Shown here: positions 24,823 to 36,700 of the stretch, piece after piece
How the letters are laid out: every line of letters starts with the position of its first letter
Numbering within the stretch: the first letter of the stretch is position 1
Origin: Amycolatopsis nigrescens CSC17Ta-90
Lineage (GTDB): Bacteria; Actinomycetota; Actinomycetes; Mycobacteriales; Pseudonocardiaceae
NCBI RefSeq assembly: GCF_000384315.1
Contig: NZ_ARVW01000001.1
Coordinates: 1,683,746 to 1,747,745, forward strand
Reading direction: 5' to 3'
Length of the DNA: 64,000 bases
Program-made: the position numbers and the translations under genes
The notes under the pieces: model-generated
The model's database searches: none
The model's input: the letters and a program-made list of their open reading frames with translations, nothing else
What the model was told of the DNA's origin: nothing

Positions 24823-26215
24823 CCGGCACCAGCCACCGTCGTCCGTCCGGCGAGGGGACGAGCCCGCCGGGAAACATCGGCGGCTCGGCACCCGCGGCCT
24901 CGCCCAGCATTCCGCGCAGCTGCAACTGCGCCCCTTCGGCGAGCACGTCGTCCGCGAGCCCGCGGGAGAAGTCGGCCGAGGACACCCCGCCGACCAGATC
25001 GACGAAGGCCTGCTGGTCCGTGCCGTGCTGCCGGGTCAGCCGGTGCGCCTGCCAGAAGTAGGACCGCTCGTCGGTGTGCATCCGGTAGAAGGCGACCAGG
25101 AAATCCCGGAACAGGGCGAACTCCCGGCGGTAGCGGGCTTCGAACTCGGCGAAGCACCGGTCCTCCGCGACCTGCCCGGCCAAGGTGCTGTTGATCGACC
25201 TAGCGGCCAACAGTGCGCTGTAGGTGGCCAGATGCACGCCGGAGGAGAACACCGGGTCGATGAAGCAGGCCGCGTCGCCGACCAGGACCATTCCCGGGCA
25301 CCACAGCACGGTCCGGTCGTAGGAGTAGTCCTTGCGCACGCGGAGCCGGTCGTAGGGCGGGTCCGTGGCCCGTCGTGCGTCGGCGAGGAAGTCCTTGATC
25401 AGTGGGCATTCCCCGATCAGGCCGGCGAAGGCCGCTTCGGGATCGCCCTGCACCTTGGCCGCGGCCTCGGCCTTGACCACGGCGCCGACGCTGGTCAGCG
25501 CCGCCGACAGCGGGATGTACCAGAACCAGCCGTGGGAGAACGCGGCGCACAGGATGTTGCCCGCGTTGGGTTCGGGGACCCGACGGCCGCCGAGGAAGTA
25601 GCCGAACAGGGCGAGGTTGCGGAAGAACGACGAGTACTCGCGCCGGCCGCCGACGTCGTGGTGCACGCGGCTGCCGTGGCCGGAGGCGTCCACCACGAAC
25701 CGCGCCGTGGCCAGCCGTTCGCGTCCCCGGTCGTCGGTGTACCGGACGCCGCCCACCCGGCCGCCCACCCGGACCGTGCCGAGCACCCGGTGTCCCTGCC
25801 GGACGTCGGCGCCGAGCCGTTCGGCGTTGCCGAGCAGCATGGTGTCGAACCGGGTGCGCTCGACCTGGTAGGCGTACGAGGTCGGGCCGGCCATCCGCTC
25901 GGACGCCGCGAAGGCGAACGTCCACGGCTCGGGGCTGGTACCCCAGCTGAACGTGCCGCCCCGCTTGCGGACGAACCCCGCCCGCTCAATCTCCTCCCGC
26001 AGCCCGAGCATCGCGCAGATCCCGTGCACGGTGGCGGGCAGCAGGGACTCGCCGATCTGGTACCGAGGAAAGGTTTCCTTGTCGAGCAGCAGCACGCGGT
26101 GACCTTCCGCGGCGGTGAGCCCGGCCGCGGTCGAGCCACCTGGCCCGCCGCCGATGACGATCACGTCATAGTCGTCACAGTTTTCGCCGCTTTCGCGGCT
26201 TTCATAGTCGTTCAT
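24815..26215 (-). CDS. FAD-dependent halogenase, glycopeptide (BhaA)-like
   Basis: A 466-residue flavin halogenase. The FAD-binding loop is IGGGPGGSTA (21-30); the family tryptophan motif is GWFWYIP (229-235); GDAACFIDPVFSSGVHLATY begins at 313. The wording FPRYQIGESLLPATVHGIC, VRKRGGTFSWG and PEPWTFAF is very close to what I recall of the balhimycin/vancomycin-type halogenases, which chlorinate a tyrosine ring while it is bound to a carrier protein. The Lys in VRKRGG fits the catalytic lysine position. It needs FADH2 from a separate flavin reductase, not seen here. It overlaps the A-PCP gene upstream by 14 bases and the antiporter gene by 8, so it should act on the amino acid carried by that PCP. 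Confidence 0.94.
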   Translation of the reverse strand: MNDYESRESGENCDDYDVIVIGGGPGGSTAAGLTAAEGHRVLLLDKETFPRYQIGESLLPATVHGICAMLGLREEIERAGFVRKRGGTFSWGTSPEPWTFAFAASERMAGPTSYAYQVERTRFDTMLLGNAERLGADVRQGHRVLGTVRVGGRVGGVRYTDDRGRERLATARFVVDASGHGSRVHHDVGGRREYSSFFRNLALFGYFLGGRRVPEPNAGNILCAAFSHGWFWYIPLSAALTSVGAVVKAEAAAKVQGDPEAAFAGLIGECPLIKDFLADARRATDPPYDRLRVRKDYSYDRTVLWCPGMVLVGDAACFIDPVFSSGVHLATYSALLAARSINSTLAGQVAEDRCFAEFEARYRREFALFRDFLVAFYRMHTDERSYFWQAHRLTRQHGTDQQAFVDLVGGVSSADFSRGLADDVLAEGAQLQLRGMLGEAAGAEPPMFPGGLVPSPDGRRWLVPDV

Positions 26216-27983
26216 TTCGCGCCTTTCCTTCCATCTCGGCCGGCACGAGTTCGGCGAGCTGGGCGACCGTCGGCCGGCGCAGCACGTCGCGCAGCGAGCA
26301 CCGCGCGCCCAGCGCCCGCAGCCGCCCGGCGAGCGCGGCGGCGGACAGGCTGTGCCCGCCCAGTACGAAGAAGTCGCTCTGCGCGGTCACCTCGGTCACC
26401 TCGGCCATCCCGAGCAGTGCCCGGAACGCGGCCGCGACCTGCTCCTCGGCCGGGCTCAGCAGCGGCGGCGGGGCCGGTTCACCGGCTGGCACGGCGAGTG
26501 CGGCGCGGTCGACCTTGCCGTTGGCACCGACCGGCAGTGCGCCGAGCGTGACCACGGCCGAGGGGACGAGGTGCTCCGGCAGCACCTGGCGAAGGCGTTC
26601 CCGCAGTTCGGCACCGGTGCCCGTGTCGAGCACGACGTAGGCCACCAGCCGCCGCGCGTCCCCGTCGCCTTCGGCACGGACCGCCGCCTGCCGCACCCCC
26701 GGCAGGCCGAGCAGGACGTGCTCCGGCTCGCCCGGCTCGACGCGATGGCCGCGGATCTTGACCTGCTCGTCGAGGCGCCCCAGCCACTCCAGCCGCCCGT
26801 CCGGCCGGCAGCGGCACAGGTCCCCGGTCCGGTACGCGCGCCGTCCCGCGGTCACGAATCTGGCGGCGGTCAGCTCCGGGCGGCCGAGGTACTCGCGGGC
26901 CAGGCAGGCGCCGCTGACCAGCAGCTCACCAGGCTCGCCCACCGGCACCGGCCGCAGCTCGGCGTCGACGACCTCCGCGCGAGTGTTGCCGATCGGCCGC
27001 CCGATCGCGGGAGCCCCGTCTTCGTCCAGCCGGCAGGCCGTGCTGAACACCGTGCACTCGGTGGGCCCGTAGAGGTTGACCGACCTCAGTCCGGGCACCG
27101 CCCGCAGCCGGGACCACAGCGCCTGGCCGACCGCCTCGCCGCCCATCAGCAGCCGTTCCGGGCGGGCGCCACCGGTGAGCAGCCCGGCTTCGAGCAGGGC
27201 CGACAGGTGCGCCGGCACGGCTTCCACCACGGTCAGCCGGTGCGCGCGGGCGAACTCGACGTAACGGCCTGGATCGGCCCGGACCTCGCCGGGCACCAGG
27301 TGCAGCTCGTGCCCGCCGACCATCCACAGCAACGGGTTCCACGAGGCGTCGAACGCGAACGGCATCCCGTGCGCCACCCGCTCCGGCCCGCCCGCGGGGA
27401 AGAACCGCGCCGCGAGTTCGCCGTACAGGTTCACCAGGCTCCGGTGCCCCACCACGACCCCTTTGGGATGGCCGGTGGAACCGGAGGTGTAGATGACGTA
27501 AGCCGGTCCTGCGGCGCCGCTGTCCGGGAGCGGGCACCCGTCGTACCGGGCGAGTGCCGGCGGCAGGCTCTCGGCGGTGAGCACGACGTCGGCCCGCTCG
27601 GCGAACCTCGCGACGTCGGTGAGCAGCACCGACGGACGGGCGTCGGCGAGGATCGTGGCCACCCTGGGCTCGGGCTGCCCCGGATCGATCGGGAGGTACA
27701 CCGCGCCGGCCTTGGCGACCGCGAGCGTGCTCAGCACCGCCCGCGCGGACCGCGTCATCGCGCAGGCGACCACCGCCCCTGGCGCGGCACCGGCCTCGCG
27801 CAGCAGCCGGGCGAGCCGGTTGCCGGAAGTGTCCAGCTCCCGGAACGTCCAGGCGGTGCGGTCTGCGACCAGCGCGGTCCGCGTGGGGCATTTCGCGGCG
27901 CGGAGCTCGAACAGCCGGCACCAGTTCAGCCGGGGTATCCGCCGGACCGGTCCGTCCAAGATGGACTGTCGTGGCTCAGTCAT
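26202..27983 (-). CDS. Stand-alone NRPS adenylation-PCP didomain
   Basis: 593 residues without a condensation domain. A-domain core motifs: [13 protein letters not shown] (A3), FAFDASW (A4), NLYGPTE (A5), YRTGDL (A7), NGKVDR (A10). The PCP shows [11 protein letters not shown] with the phosphopantetheine serine, ending near residue 580. It should activate one amino acid and hold it as a thioester for tailoring by the halogenase. By hand alignment to GrsA the pocket residues read about D-A-N(or W)-E-L-G-L-V-F-K; I cannot match this to a known code, so tyrosine is inferred from the neighbours only. It overlaps the thioesterase gene by 8 bases (ATGACTGA). There is no MbtH-like gene nearby. Confidence 0.93.
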   Translation of the reverse strand: MTEPRQSILDGPVRRIPRLNWCRLFELRAAKCPTRTALVADRTAWTFRELDTSGNRLARLLREAGAAPGAVVACAMTRSARAVLSTLAVAKAGAVYLPIDPGQPEPRVATILADARPSVLLTDVARFAERADVVLTAESLPPALARYDGCPLPDSGAAGPAYVIYTSGSTGHPKGVVVGHRSLVNLYGELAARFFPAGGPERVAHGMPFAFDASWNPLLWMVGGHELHLVPGEVRADPGRYVEFARAHRLTVVEAVPAHLSALLEAGLLTGGARPERLLMGGEAVGQALWSRLRAVPGLRSVNLYGPTECTVFSTACRLDEDGAPAIGRPIGNTRAEVVDAELRPVPVGEPGELLVSGACLAREYLGRPELTAARFVTAGRRAYRTGDLCRCRPDGRLEWLGRLDEQVKIRGHRVEPGEPEHVLLGLPGVRQAAVRAEGDGDARRLVAYVVLDTGTGAELRERLRQVLPEHLVPSAVVTLGALPVGANGKVDRAALAVPAGEPAPPPLLSPAEEQVAAAFRALLGMAEVTEVTAQSDFFVLGGHSLSAAALAGRLRALGARCSLRDVLRRPTVAQLAELVPAEMEGKARNERL

Positions 27984-28770
27984 CGCCGGCCTCCGGTTCC
28001 AGCACGGCCCGCTCCACGCGACGCATCCAGGCCCAGAACTCGGTCCCCCGCCCCGCCGTCAGCAGCCCGAGGTGGCCACCCCGCACGATCCCGGCCATGA
28101 ACGGTCCGGTCGCCCACTCCCGCCATGCCTCGGTCTCGTCTTCGATACCGGCGAAGGCGGGATCGTCGGCGCCGCACAGCGCGGCGACCGGGCAAGGCAC
28201 CGTCGCAGTCGCGGGCCCGCGATACGCGCACGTCAACCGCAGGTCGTCGCGAAGCAGGCCCAAGGCGTACTCCCGCACCTCGGCGGATTCGCGGGCCGCC
28301 GGGGTCAGGCCGTCGCGGTCGAGCATCCTGGCGAGCGCGTCGGCGTCGGCCGCCGCGTACCTGCCCGGCACCCGCCGCTGCGGTGCGAGCGCCCCCACGA
28401 CGACCAGCGCGGCGGGGGCCGCACCCGAGCGGGCGTGCACCCTCCGGGTCAGTTCGAGCGCGACGAACGCACCCATGCTGAACCCGGCCACGACCGTGCG
28501 CGCGACGCCCCGCGGGCCGAACAACCCGGCGAACTCGCCGGCGAGCTGCTCGGCGAGCTCTTCGATCGAGGCAGGCGGCGGCACGGCGATCCGGCTGCCG
28601 CGCCCCGGGTACTCCACCCCCCAAACCTCGGTGCCGGTCGCCGCCACGGCGACCTCGCGCAGGGTGCCGAGGGTGCCTCCGGCCGGTGGCAGGCACAGGA
28701 ACCGGCGGTCCGGCACGGCCGCCGTGGCCAGACCGTCCACACTGGACAGTTCTCTGATCGCGGACGTCAT
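27976..28770 (-). CDS. Type II thioesterase (RifR/GrsT-like)
   Basis: A 264-residue alpha/beta hydrolase. It opens with FLCLPPAGGT (oxyanion loop), has the nucleophile elbow VVAGFSMGAF (Ser in GFSMG) and the late catalytic histidine in VRGGHLGLL. Such enzymes release acyl or aminoacyl groups from carrier proteins. As first gene of the operon with a lone A-PCP, it could free the tailored amino acid from the PCP or clear mischarged PCP. ATG at 28770 has AAAGGG upstream; the frame is open to 28863, but that part has no family match. The operon promoter must lie in 28771-29186. Confidence 0.9.
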   Translation of the reverse strand: MTSAIRELSSVDGLATAAVPDRRFLCLPPAGGTLGTLREVAVAATGTEVWGVEYPGRGSRIAVPPPASIEELAEQLAGEFAGLFGPRGVARTVVAGFSMGAFVALELTRRVHARSGAAPAALVVVGALAPQRRVPGRYAAADADALARMLDRDGLTPAARESAEVREYALGLLRDDLRLTCAYRGPATATVPCPVAALCGADDPAFAGIEDETEAWREWATGPFMAGIVRGGHLGLLTAGRGTEFWAWMRRVERAVLEPEAGDD

Positions 28771-29186
28771 GATGGCACCCTTTCGGAACTTGGGACCCAG
28801 AAAAGCAATCTCCAGCGACGACGAACACGTCGGCATTAGGGGCACATATGCGCCCCGCATCAACCGTGAGATATGCAGACTGGCGAATTACTATCGACGA
28901 GGAGCGGACAGCCCAAACCAATGCCGACAGTCGTGTTGAGCATTTTTCACCTTACGACCGTCACCCGTTGGGGAACGAGTGCGGAGCCTTACGCGCTACC
29001 TCGCCTCCGTTGCGTGATGTCGATCACTTCACTAGGCCGAAAGTACAGGTCGACTAGCCCAACCGGGGTAACGGTTTGATAGCGAAGGGCGGCGCTCCCC
29101 CAGCCGGGTTAGCCCACCTCCGGACGCCCGAAACCGCACGCAGGAATAGTGCTCTTGCTTGCCAATTCACCATTCCGGAATTGCCG
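28771..29186. other. Promoter region of the halogenase operon, no gene seen
   Basis: Noncoding stretch between the kinase-FKBP gene and the thioesterase gene, more A/T-rich than the genes. It must hold the promoter for the five-gene operon. GGGGCACATATGCGCCCC at 28839-28856 is an inverted repeat (GGGGC/GCCCC around CATATG) about 70 bases upstream of the start and a candidate operator. No ORF with coding character, tRNA or clear regulatory RNA was recognised. Confidence 0.5.
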
Positions 29187-30626
29187 CTAGCGCACCGTGC
29201 GCATACCAATTACATAGACCAGGGTCTCGTTCGGCCCGATTTTGCCGGAGCGTCCATCCGTTTCGTAGCCTTTTGTGCCGTAGGCCTTACCGGGTGGCAC
29301 CACCAACAAGCGTCGCCCGCCTTCTCGCATGCCGATCATGCCCTCGGTGAAGCCCTGGATCGTGGTGCCCGGTTCGACGGCAAGGTCGACGTACCCGCTC
29401 GACGAGTGGTCCTGCCGATCGGACCAGGACATTCCGACGTAGTAGAAGGTGACCGTGCTGCCCGGCCGCACTTCGGGACCGTTGCCCGGGTACACGTCTT
29501 CGATGAACAGCTGCGGCGGCGGTGTGCTCCCCGGCGCGATGGCGATGACCGGCCGCTCGTTGGGCACGTTGGTGACGGTGACGCCCAAATCGGCCGCCGT
29601 CACCTTGCCGGGCGAAGGCTGCGCGCTCGCCGGCGTGGGCTGGTTGCCCTGACCGGCGGACGTGCCGGCGGACTGCCGGGTGAGCACGGCGACGGTGACC
29701 GACACCGCGACCACCACGAGTGCGGCCGCCATCGCGGCCAGCACCCGCTTCGGCACCCGGCGCCGAGGCACCGTCCGGGCTAGGGCCGGACTGGCCGGGC
29801 CGACCTGGCTCAGCAGCCAGCGCGCCCGGTCCGCGTCCACCCGTTCCCCGGGGTTCGATTCGAGCAGGCCGTGGATCAGCTCGGCGAGCGGGCCGTCGCA
29901 GCGGGTGCAGCGCGCCCGCAGGTTCATGATCGCGTGCACCGTCGCCGCCGCGTTGTCCCGCTCGAACAGCGGACGGCCTTCAACCGCGCAGAACAGGGTG
30001 GCACCCAGCGCCCACAGATCCGAGGCGGCGGTCGCGCCCGCGCCCTGGATCCGTTCGGGCGCCAGATAAGCGAGCGAGCCCACCATGGCCCCGGTGGAGG
30101 TCAGGCTGGTCTCCTCGGCCATCCGCGCGATGCCGAAGTCCGCCAGCTTCACCCGCCCGTCCGGCAGCACCATCACGTTGCTCGGCTTGACGTCGCGGTG
30201 CACGATGCCCAGCGCGTGCGCCGCCTCCAGCGCCGCCAGCACCTGCCAGGCCACCTGGCGGACCTGCTCCACCGGCAGCGCACCGTGCTTCGCGACCAGC
30301 TCGGTCAGGGTCATGCCCTCGACCAGTTCCATCACGATGCAGGTGGTGCCGCCCTGCTGGACCACGTCGTACACGGTGACGGTCGACGGGTGGTTCAGCC
30401 TGCCGGCGGCGCGGGCCTCCCGCAGGATCCGCTGTTCGAGGATCTCCTCTTCCCTGGCCGGAAGCCCGGGCCGCAGGTCCCGCGCGTGCAGTTCCTTCAC
30501 CGCCACGCGGCGACCGATCAGCTGGTCCTCGGCCAGCCAGACCACCCCCATGCCACCGCGCCCGAGCTCCTTGAGCAGCAGGTAGCGCTCGCCGATCACC
30601 CGGCGTAACGTGGCCGGCTCGTTCAT
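29187..30626 (-). CDS. Ser/Thr protein kinase fused to extracellular FKBP domain
   Basis: 479 residues. A PknB-type kinase domain spans about 14-275: P-loop GRGGMG (22-27), lysine in AVKE (K44), HRDVKPSN (D145), DFG (163-165), and APE in YLAPERI. One hydrophobic helix follows at 295-316 ([21 protein letters not shown]), then a Pro/Ser-rich linker, then an FKBP-type prolyl isomerase domain at about 360-479 ([41 protein letters not shown]). With the kinase inside, the FKBP domain is outside the membrane, where PASTA repeats sit in PknB. It lies 94 bases after the PKS stop and upstream of the halogenase operon; it may sense a ligand such as a macrolide or prolyl peptide. Confidence 0.93.
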   Translation of the reverse strand: MNEPATLRRVIGERYLLLKELGRGGMGVVWLAEDQLIGRRVAVKELHARDLRPGLPAREEEILEQRILREARAAGRLNHPSTVTVYDVVQQGGTTCIVMELVEGMTLTELVAKHGALPVEQVRQVAWQVLAALEAAHALGIVHRDVKPSNVMVLPDGRVKLADFGIARMAEETSLTSTGAMVGSLAYLAPERIQGAGATAASDLWALGATLFCAVEGRPLFERDNAAATVHAIMNLRARCTRCDGPLAELIHGLLESNPGERVDADRARWLLSQVGPASPALARTVPRRRVPKRVLAAMAAALVVVAVSVTVAVLTRQSAGTSAGQGNQPTPASAQPSPGKVTAADLGVTVTNVPNERPVIAIAPGSTPPPQLFIEDVYPGNGPEVRPGSTVTFYYVGMSWSDRQDHSSSGYVDLAVEPGTTIQGFTEGMIGMREGGRRLLVVPPGKAYGTKGYETDGRSGKIGPNETLVYVIGMRTVR

Positions 30627-30720
30627 CCGTGTCCGTCCCTCCCTGGCGGCCCGTTTCGCTGACCACCAGGCACCCTAGCGACATCGGCTGCCGCCGCGCA
30701 GGCACTTCGACCGCCCGGCC

Positions 30721-33700
30721 TCAGGCACCGGCCCAGGCGCGGACCGCGTCGGCGGCGGCAGCGGCATGGTCCTCCAGCACGGTGAAATGGTCGCCGGGCA
30801 CGTCGACCGCGTGATGCGCCAGTGGCCACGAAGGCTGCCACTCGCCCGCTTCAGCGCGAGCCGCCAGCTCCGCGGCGGGTTCACCGGCGCGCAACAGCAG
30901 CGTCGGCACGGCGGTCGCCTCCGGTGCCCAGCCGTCGAAGATCCTGGTGTAGGCGCCCATCGCGGCCAGCGCACCTTCCTCGACGCTGCTGTCGAAAGCG
31001 GCACCGAGGCTCAGCGCGCCGCGCGCCGACAACCCCAGCAACCAGTCCTCGCTCACGTTCTGCTCGGTGACCTGGTAGGTGTCGATCAGCACCAGCCCGG
31101 CCGGCGCGGTTCCGGACCGCTCCAGCCAGGTGGCCACGGCATCCGCGACCAGGCCGCCGGTGGACCGACCGACGAGCAGGAAAGGCCGGTCCCCCACCAG
31201 TTCCAGCACGGTTTCCGCGTGCAGCCGCAGCAGGCTTTCCCGGTCCTCCGGTACCGCGGCACCGTCGGCGAAGCCCGGATGCGGCAGCACGAACACGTCC
31301 CGCTCGCCGTCGAAGCACGCCCCGAAGCGGACGTACTCGCTGGCTCCCACATCCGGCCGGAAAGACGGCAGGCACACCAGCGCGGGCACGCCGGTCCCGC
31401 TCGCCAGCCGCACCGGTGGCCGCCGATGTGCCGCACCGGCAGCGACGCCGAACGACGGCAGCGCCCAGGACGCGGTGACCAGCAGGTGCATCGCCGCGAC
31501 CACCTGCCCGGCCTCGCACACCTTGCGGTAGAGCGAAACCAGCGTGTTCCCCGGCTGCGGCCGCGGCACCGGCCGGTGGGCCGCACCGGTGAGATGGGCG
31601 GCCAGCGCGGCGGGGGTCGGGTGGTCGAACACCAGGGTCGCCGGGAGCCGCACCTCCAGGTCGGCGCTGAGCCGGTTGCGCAGCTCCACCGCGGTGAGCG
31701 AATCGAAACCCAGGCTGGAGAACGGCCTTTTCGGGTCCAGCGCGGTCGGGTCGGGATGACCGAGCACGTCGGCCACGGCGTCGAGCACCACGTCGACCGG
31801 CGTGCGGTCCTGGCGCCGCGCTGTCGGCTCCGGTGCCGGTGTCGAAGCGACGGGACGCGCCGGCCGGAGCAGCCCGCGCAGCATCGGCGGCACCGGCTCG
31901 CCCGGTCGGAGCCCGCCCTGGTCCAGCACGATCGGCGCGAGCACGGGCTCGTTCCCGGCCAGTGCCGCGTCGAACAGGTCAAGCCCGTGGCCGGGCCGGA
32001 TCGCGGCCACCGCGGACCGACCACCGGCGGGCGCGGCCATCCCGTCGGCCGTCTGCCACAGCCCCCAGGCCAGGGACAGCGCGGGCAGCCCGGCCGCGTG
32101 CCGGTGCCGGGCGAGCGCGTCCAGGAAGGCGTTCGCCGCCGCGTAGTTGCCCTGGCCGGGATTGCCGAGGATGCCCGCCGCCGAGGAGAACAGCACGAAC
32201 GCCGAAAGGTCGAGTGCGCGGGTCAGCTCGTGCAGGTGCCACGCCGCATCCACCTTGGTGCGCAACACTTCCGCGCAGCGGGCCGGGGTGAGCGAGGTGA
32301 GCACACCGTCGTCGAGCACCCCCGCCGCGTGCACCACCGCGGTCAGCGGCGACGTCAAGTCGGCCAGCAGCGAGGCCAGTTCCGCACGGTCACGCACATC
32401 GCAGGCGACGATCCGCACGTTCGCGTCGAGTCGCTCCAGTTCGGCCGCGCCCGGCGCGTCCCGCCCGCGACGGCTGGTCAGCACCAGGTTCCGCACCCCG
32501 TACCCGGTCACCAGATGCCGGGCCAGCAGCGCGCCGAGCGCGCCGGTGCCGCCGGTGATCAGCACGGTTCCGTCCGGGTCGAGCGCTGTTTTCGCACGGG
32601 CGAGCGGCCCCGCACGCACAAGCCTCGGCGTGCGGACCACGCCGTCGCGGATGGATAGCTGCGGCTCCCCGGTCGCCGCGGCGGCGGGGACCAGCTCCAG
32701 CGCACCGGGCTCGTCGTCCACGTCGACCAGCACGAACCGGCCGGGATGCTCCGCCTGTGCCACCCGGACCAGTCCGTGCACCGCGGCAGCGGCCGGGTCC
32801 GGGTCCGGCGCGGATCCGTTCCTGGTCACCAGGACCAGGTTCTCTTCGCGGTCGACGGAGTCCTGCAGCAGTGCCAGGGTCCGCCCGGTCAGCGCGTGGG
32901 TTCTGGCCACCGGGTCGGCGGTCTCGTCGGCCAGGACCCGGAACGCTTCGGTGCCCCCAGTGCCCCCAGAGCCCCCAGTGCCGGCCGGCACCTCGGCCCA
33001 TTCCACCCGCAGCAGGGCGTCGTCGCCCTGACGCGGCGCGAGCGATGTTTCCGGCAACGGGCGCGTCACCAGCGAGTCGATCCTGACGACCGGCCTGCCC
33101 TCGTGGTCCGTGGCGTCCACCGAAATCGTGTCCTGGCCCAGCGAGGTCAGCCGCACCCGCAGGTCCGTCGCACCGGTGGCGAACAGGCGCACCCCGGTCC
33201 AGGCGAACGGCAGCCGGAGCGGGCCGGCACCGTCGATGCTGTCCGCGAGCGCTTTCGCGTGCACCGCGGCGTCCAGCAACGCGGGATGCAGGGCGAACCC
33301 GGCGGCCTCCGGCAGCCGGACGTCGGCGAACAACTCGTCACCGGCCCGCCGGACGGCGCGCACGCCCTGGAAGGCCGGACCGTACCGGTAACCACGATCC
33401 GCCATGGCCGCATAAGCCGCCGCAATGTCCACTTCGGACCTACCGACCGCCGGCACCGCGCTGGCCCCGCCAGCGAAGTCATGGCTGCCGACGCGTCCGG
33501 TGGCGTGCCGGACCCAGGGCGCGGAATCGGCACCTCGCGCGTGCACGGAGACCGTCCGGGAACCGTCGGGTTCCGGCACTCCCACGATGACCTGGACCGA
33601 AAGCTCCCCGTCCTCCGGCAGGATCATCGGCTCCTGGAGCAGCAGCTCCGCCAACACCCCGGCGCCGACCTCGTCACCGGCCCGCAGCGCCAGCTCCACC

Positions 33701-36700
33701 AGCACGGCCGCGGGCACCACGAGCGCGCCGGATATCCGGTGTCCGGCCAGCCACGGCTGGGCCCGCAGCGACAGCGCACCGGAGAACAGCAGCCGTCCGG
33801 TGTCCGCGATCGGCCGCAAGTCGGTCAGAACCGGATGGCGCAACGGGTTCTCCGGCGCGGCAGGGCCGTCCTCCAGCCAGAACCGCTTGCGCTGGAAGGA
33901 ATAGGTAGGAAGGTCCACATTGGACCGCGCGTCCTCGGGGAACAGCGCGCGCCTGCTGATCCCGGCGCCGTGCACCCACAACCTGGCGGCCGCGGTCAGC
34001 ACGGTCGCCGCTTCCGGGGCGTCTGCCCTGGTGGTCGCGACGCACACCTGGCCGGTGGCGACCTCCGATGCCAGCGCGGTGAGCACCGAATCCGGCCCCA
34101 GTTCGGCGAACAGGGTGACGCCCTTGTCGACGAGGGTCCGCACGGAATCGCCGAACCGGACGGTATGCCGCGCGTGCCGCACCCAGTACTCGGCGTTCTC
34201 CAGCTCACCGTCAGCGGCAACGGCTCCGGTGCGGCCGGAGACGATCGGGATCGCCGGGCGCCGGTAGGTCAGGCCCGCGGCCACCGCGCGGAACCGGTCG
34301 AGCATCGGTTCCAGCAACGGCGAGTGGAAGGCGTGGCTCACGCTGAGCCGCTTGGTGCGGCGGCCGAGTGCAGCGAACTCCCCGGCCAGCGCGAGAAGTT
34401 CGGGTTCCGCGCCGGAGACCACCACCGAACGCGGCCCGTTCACCGCGGCCACCGCGAGCCGGTCTTCCAGCCCGGCGAGGCGGGCCAGCACCTCGTCTTC
34501 GGTCGCCTGCACCGCCACCATCGCGCCGCCCGGTGGCAGCTCGCGCATCAGGTTCCCCCTGGCGGCGACCAGCGCGGCCGCGTCCGGCGCGGACAGCACC
34601 CCGGCGACCTGGGCCGCCGCGAGCTCGCCGATCGAGTGCCCGGCCAGGTATTCGGGCCGGACCTGCCAGGACTCCAGCAGCCGGAACAGCGCCACTTCGA
34701 AGGCGAACAGCGCGGCCTGGGCGAAGTCGGTCCGGTCGAGCAGTGCCGGGTCGTCGCCGGTGAGCACCCTCCTGAGCGGGCGCTCCAGCAGGGGGTCGAG
34801 CAGGGTGCAGGTGTCGTCGAAAGCGGTGGCGAAGACCGGAAAAGCGTCGCGCAGGCCCTCCCCCATGCCCAGCCGCTGCGCACCCTGCCCGGTGAACAGG
34901 AACGCCAGGCGCGCGCGGGCGCCTGCCGTCCCGGTGATCACCCGCGGGTCCGACTCCTCCCGTTCGAACGCCCGCAGCGCCGCCGCGCGGGCCGGGCCGT
35001 CCCCGGCCAGTACCGCGGCCCGGCGCCGGTAGGAGGCGCGGGCGGCGAGCGAGAACCCGACCTCGTTCACCGGCAAGGCATCAGCCGCCGCCAGCCGCCC
35101 CGCCTGTGCGCGCAGGGCCGCGTCGTCGGCCGCGGAGAACAGCCACGGCCGGGGTTCCGCCCCGTCCTCCCGCACCGCGTCCGGCGGGTCGGCCTCCTCC
35201 AGGATCACGTGCGCGTTGGTGCCGCTGATACCGAAGGAGGAAACGGCCGCCCGCCGCGGCCGGCCCGGCGAAGGCCACCGGCGGGCCTCGGTGAGCAGTT
35301 CGACCCCGCCCGACCAGTCCACATAGGACGACGGCTCGTCCACGTGCAGGGTCTTCGGCAGCAGCCCGTGCCGCATCGCCTCGACCATCTTGATCACCCC
35401 GGCCACCCCGGCCGCCGCCTGGGTGTGCCCGAGGTTGGACTTCACCGAACCGAGCAGCAACGGCGCGCCGTCCGTCCGGTCGTGGCCGTAGGTCGCGATC
35501 AGCGCCCGTGCCTCGATGGGGTCACCCAGCGCGGTCCCGGTGCCGTGCGCCTCCACACTGTCCACATCAGACGGTTTCAGCCCGGCATCGGCCAGCGCAC
35601 GCCGGATCACCAGCTGCTGGGCGGCGCCGCTGGGCGCGGTGAGCCCGTTCGACGCGCCGTCGGAGTTGACCGCCGACCCGCGGAGCACGGCCAGCACCGG
35701 GTGCCCGTGGCGCCGGGCGTCCGACAGCCGCTCCAGCAGCAGCACACCGACCCCCTCACCCCAGGCCGTGCCGTCGGCCGACTCGGCGAACGGACGGCAC
35801 CTCCCGTCCGGCGAGAGCCCGCGGCTGCGGCTGAACCCGATGAAGGAGTTCGGCGTGCACATCACCGCCGCACCACCGGCGATCGCCAGCGAGCACTCCC
35901 CCGTCCGCAGCGCGGCCGCCGCCAGGTGCATGGCCACCAGCGAGGACGAGCACGCGGTGTCCACCGTGATCGCCGGACCGCGCAGGCCGAAGGTGTAGGC
36001 GATCCGGCCGGACGCCACGCTGCCCGCCGAGCCCAGCCCGAGCTGCGCCTCCACCTCGCCGGGCACCCGCCTGATCCGGGACGCGTAGTCGTCGTACATC
36101 AGCCCGGCGAAAACGCCGGTGTCGCTGTCCCGCAAGGAGTCCGGGTCGATTCCGGCGCGCTCGAAAGCCTCCAGCGAGGTCTCCAGCAGCAGCCGCTGCT
36201 GCGGGTCCATGGCCAGCGCCTCACGCGGCGAGATGCCGAAGGGCTCGGGGTCGAAGTCGGCCACGTCGTGCAGGAAACCGCCGCGGCGGACGTAGGAGTG
36301 ACCGGCTCGGTCCGGATCGTCGTCGAACAGCCGGGCGAGATCCCAGCCCCGGTCGTCCGGGAACGTCGAGGTCGCATCGACTTCGCCGGTGACCAGCCGC
36401 CACAGGTCCGCCGGCGAGCGCACGCCGCCCGGGTAGCGGCAGGCCATCCCGACGATCACCACCTGGTCCCCGGCCACCGGCGCCCGGCTCGCCGGCACCA
36501 CGCGGGCTCGCGGTCGCAGGTGTTCGGCGAGCAGTTCCGGCGTCGGATACTCGAAGACGAGCGTGGCGGGCAGCGAGATCCCGAGTACCTCGCCGAGCCG
36601 GCCGCGCAGCGTGACGGCGCCCATCGACGTGATGCCGAGCTCGGTGAACGGCCGGTCCGGGGCGAGTTCGTCGTGCTCGGTGAGCCCGGCGGCCGCCGCG

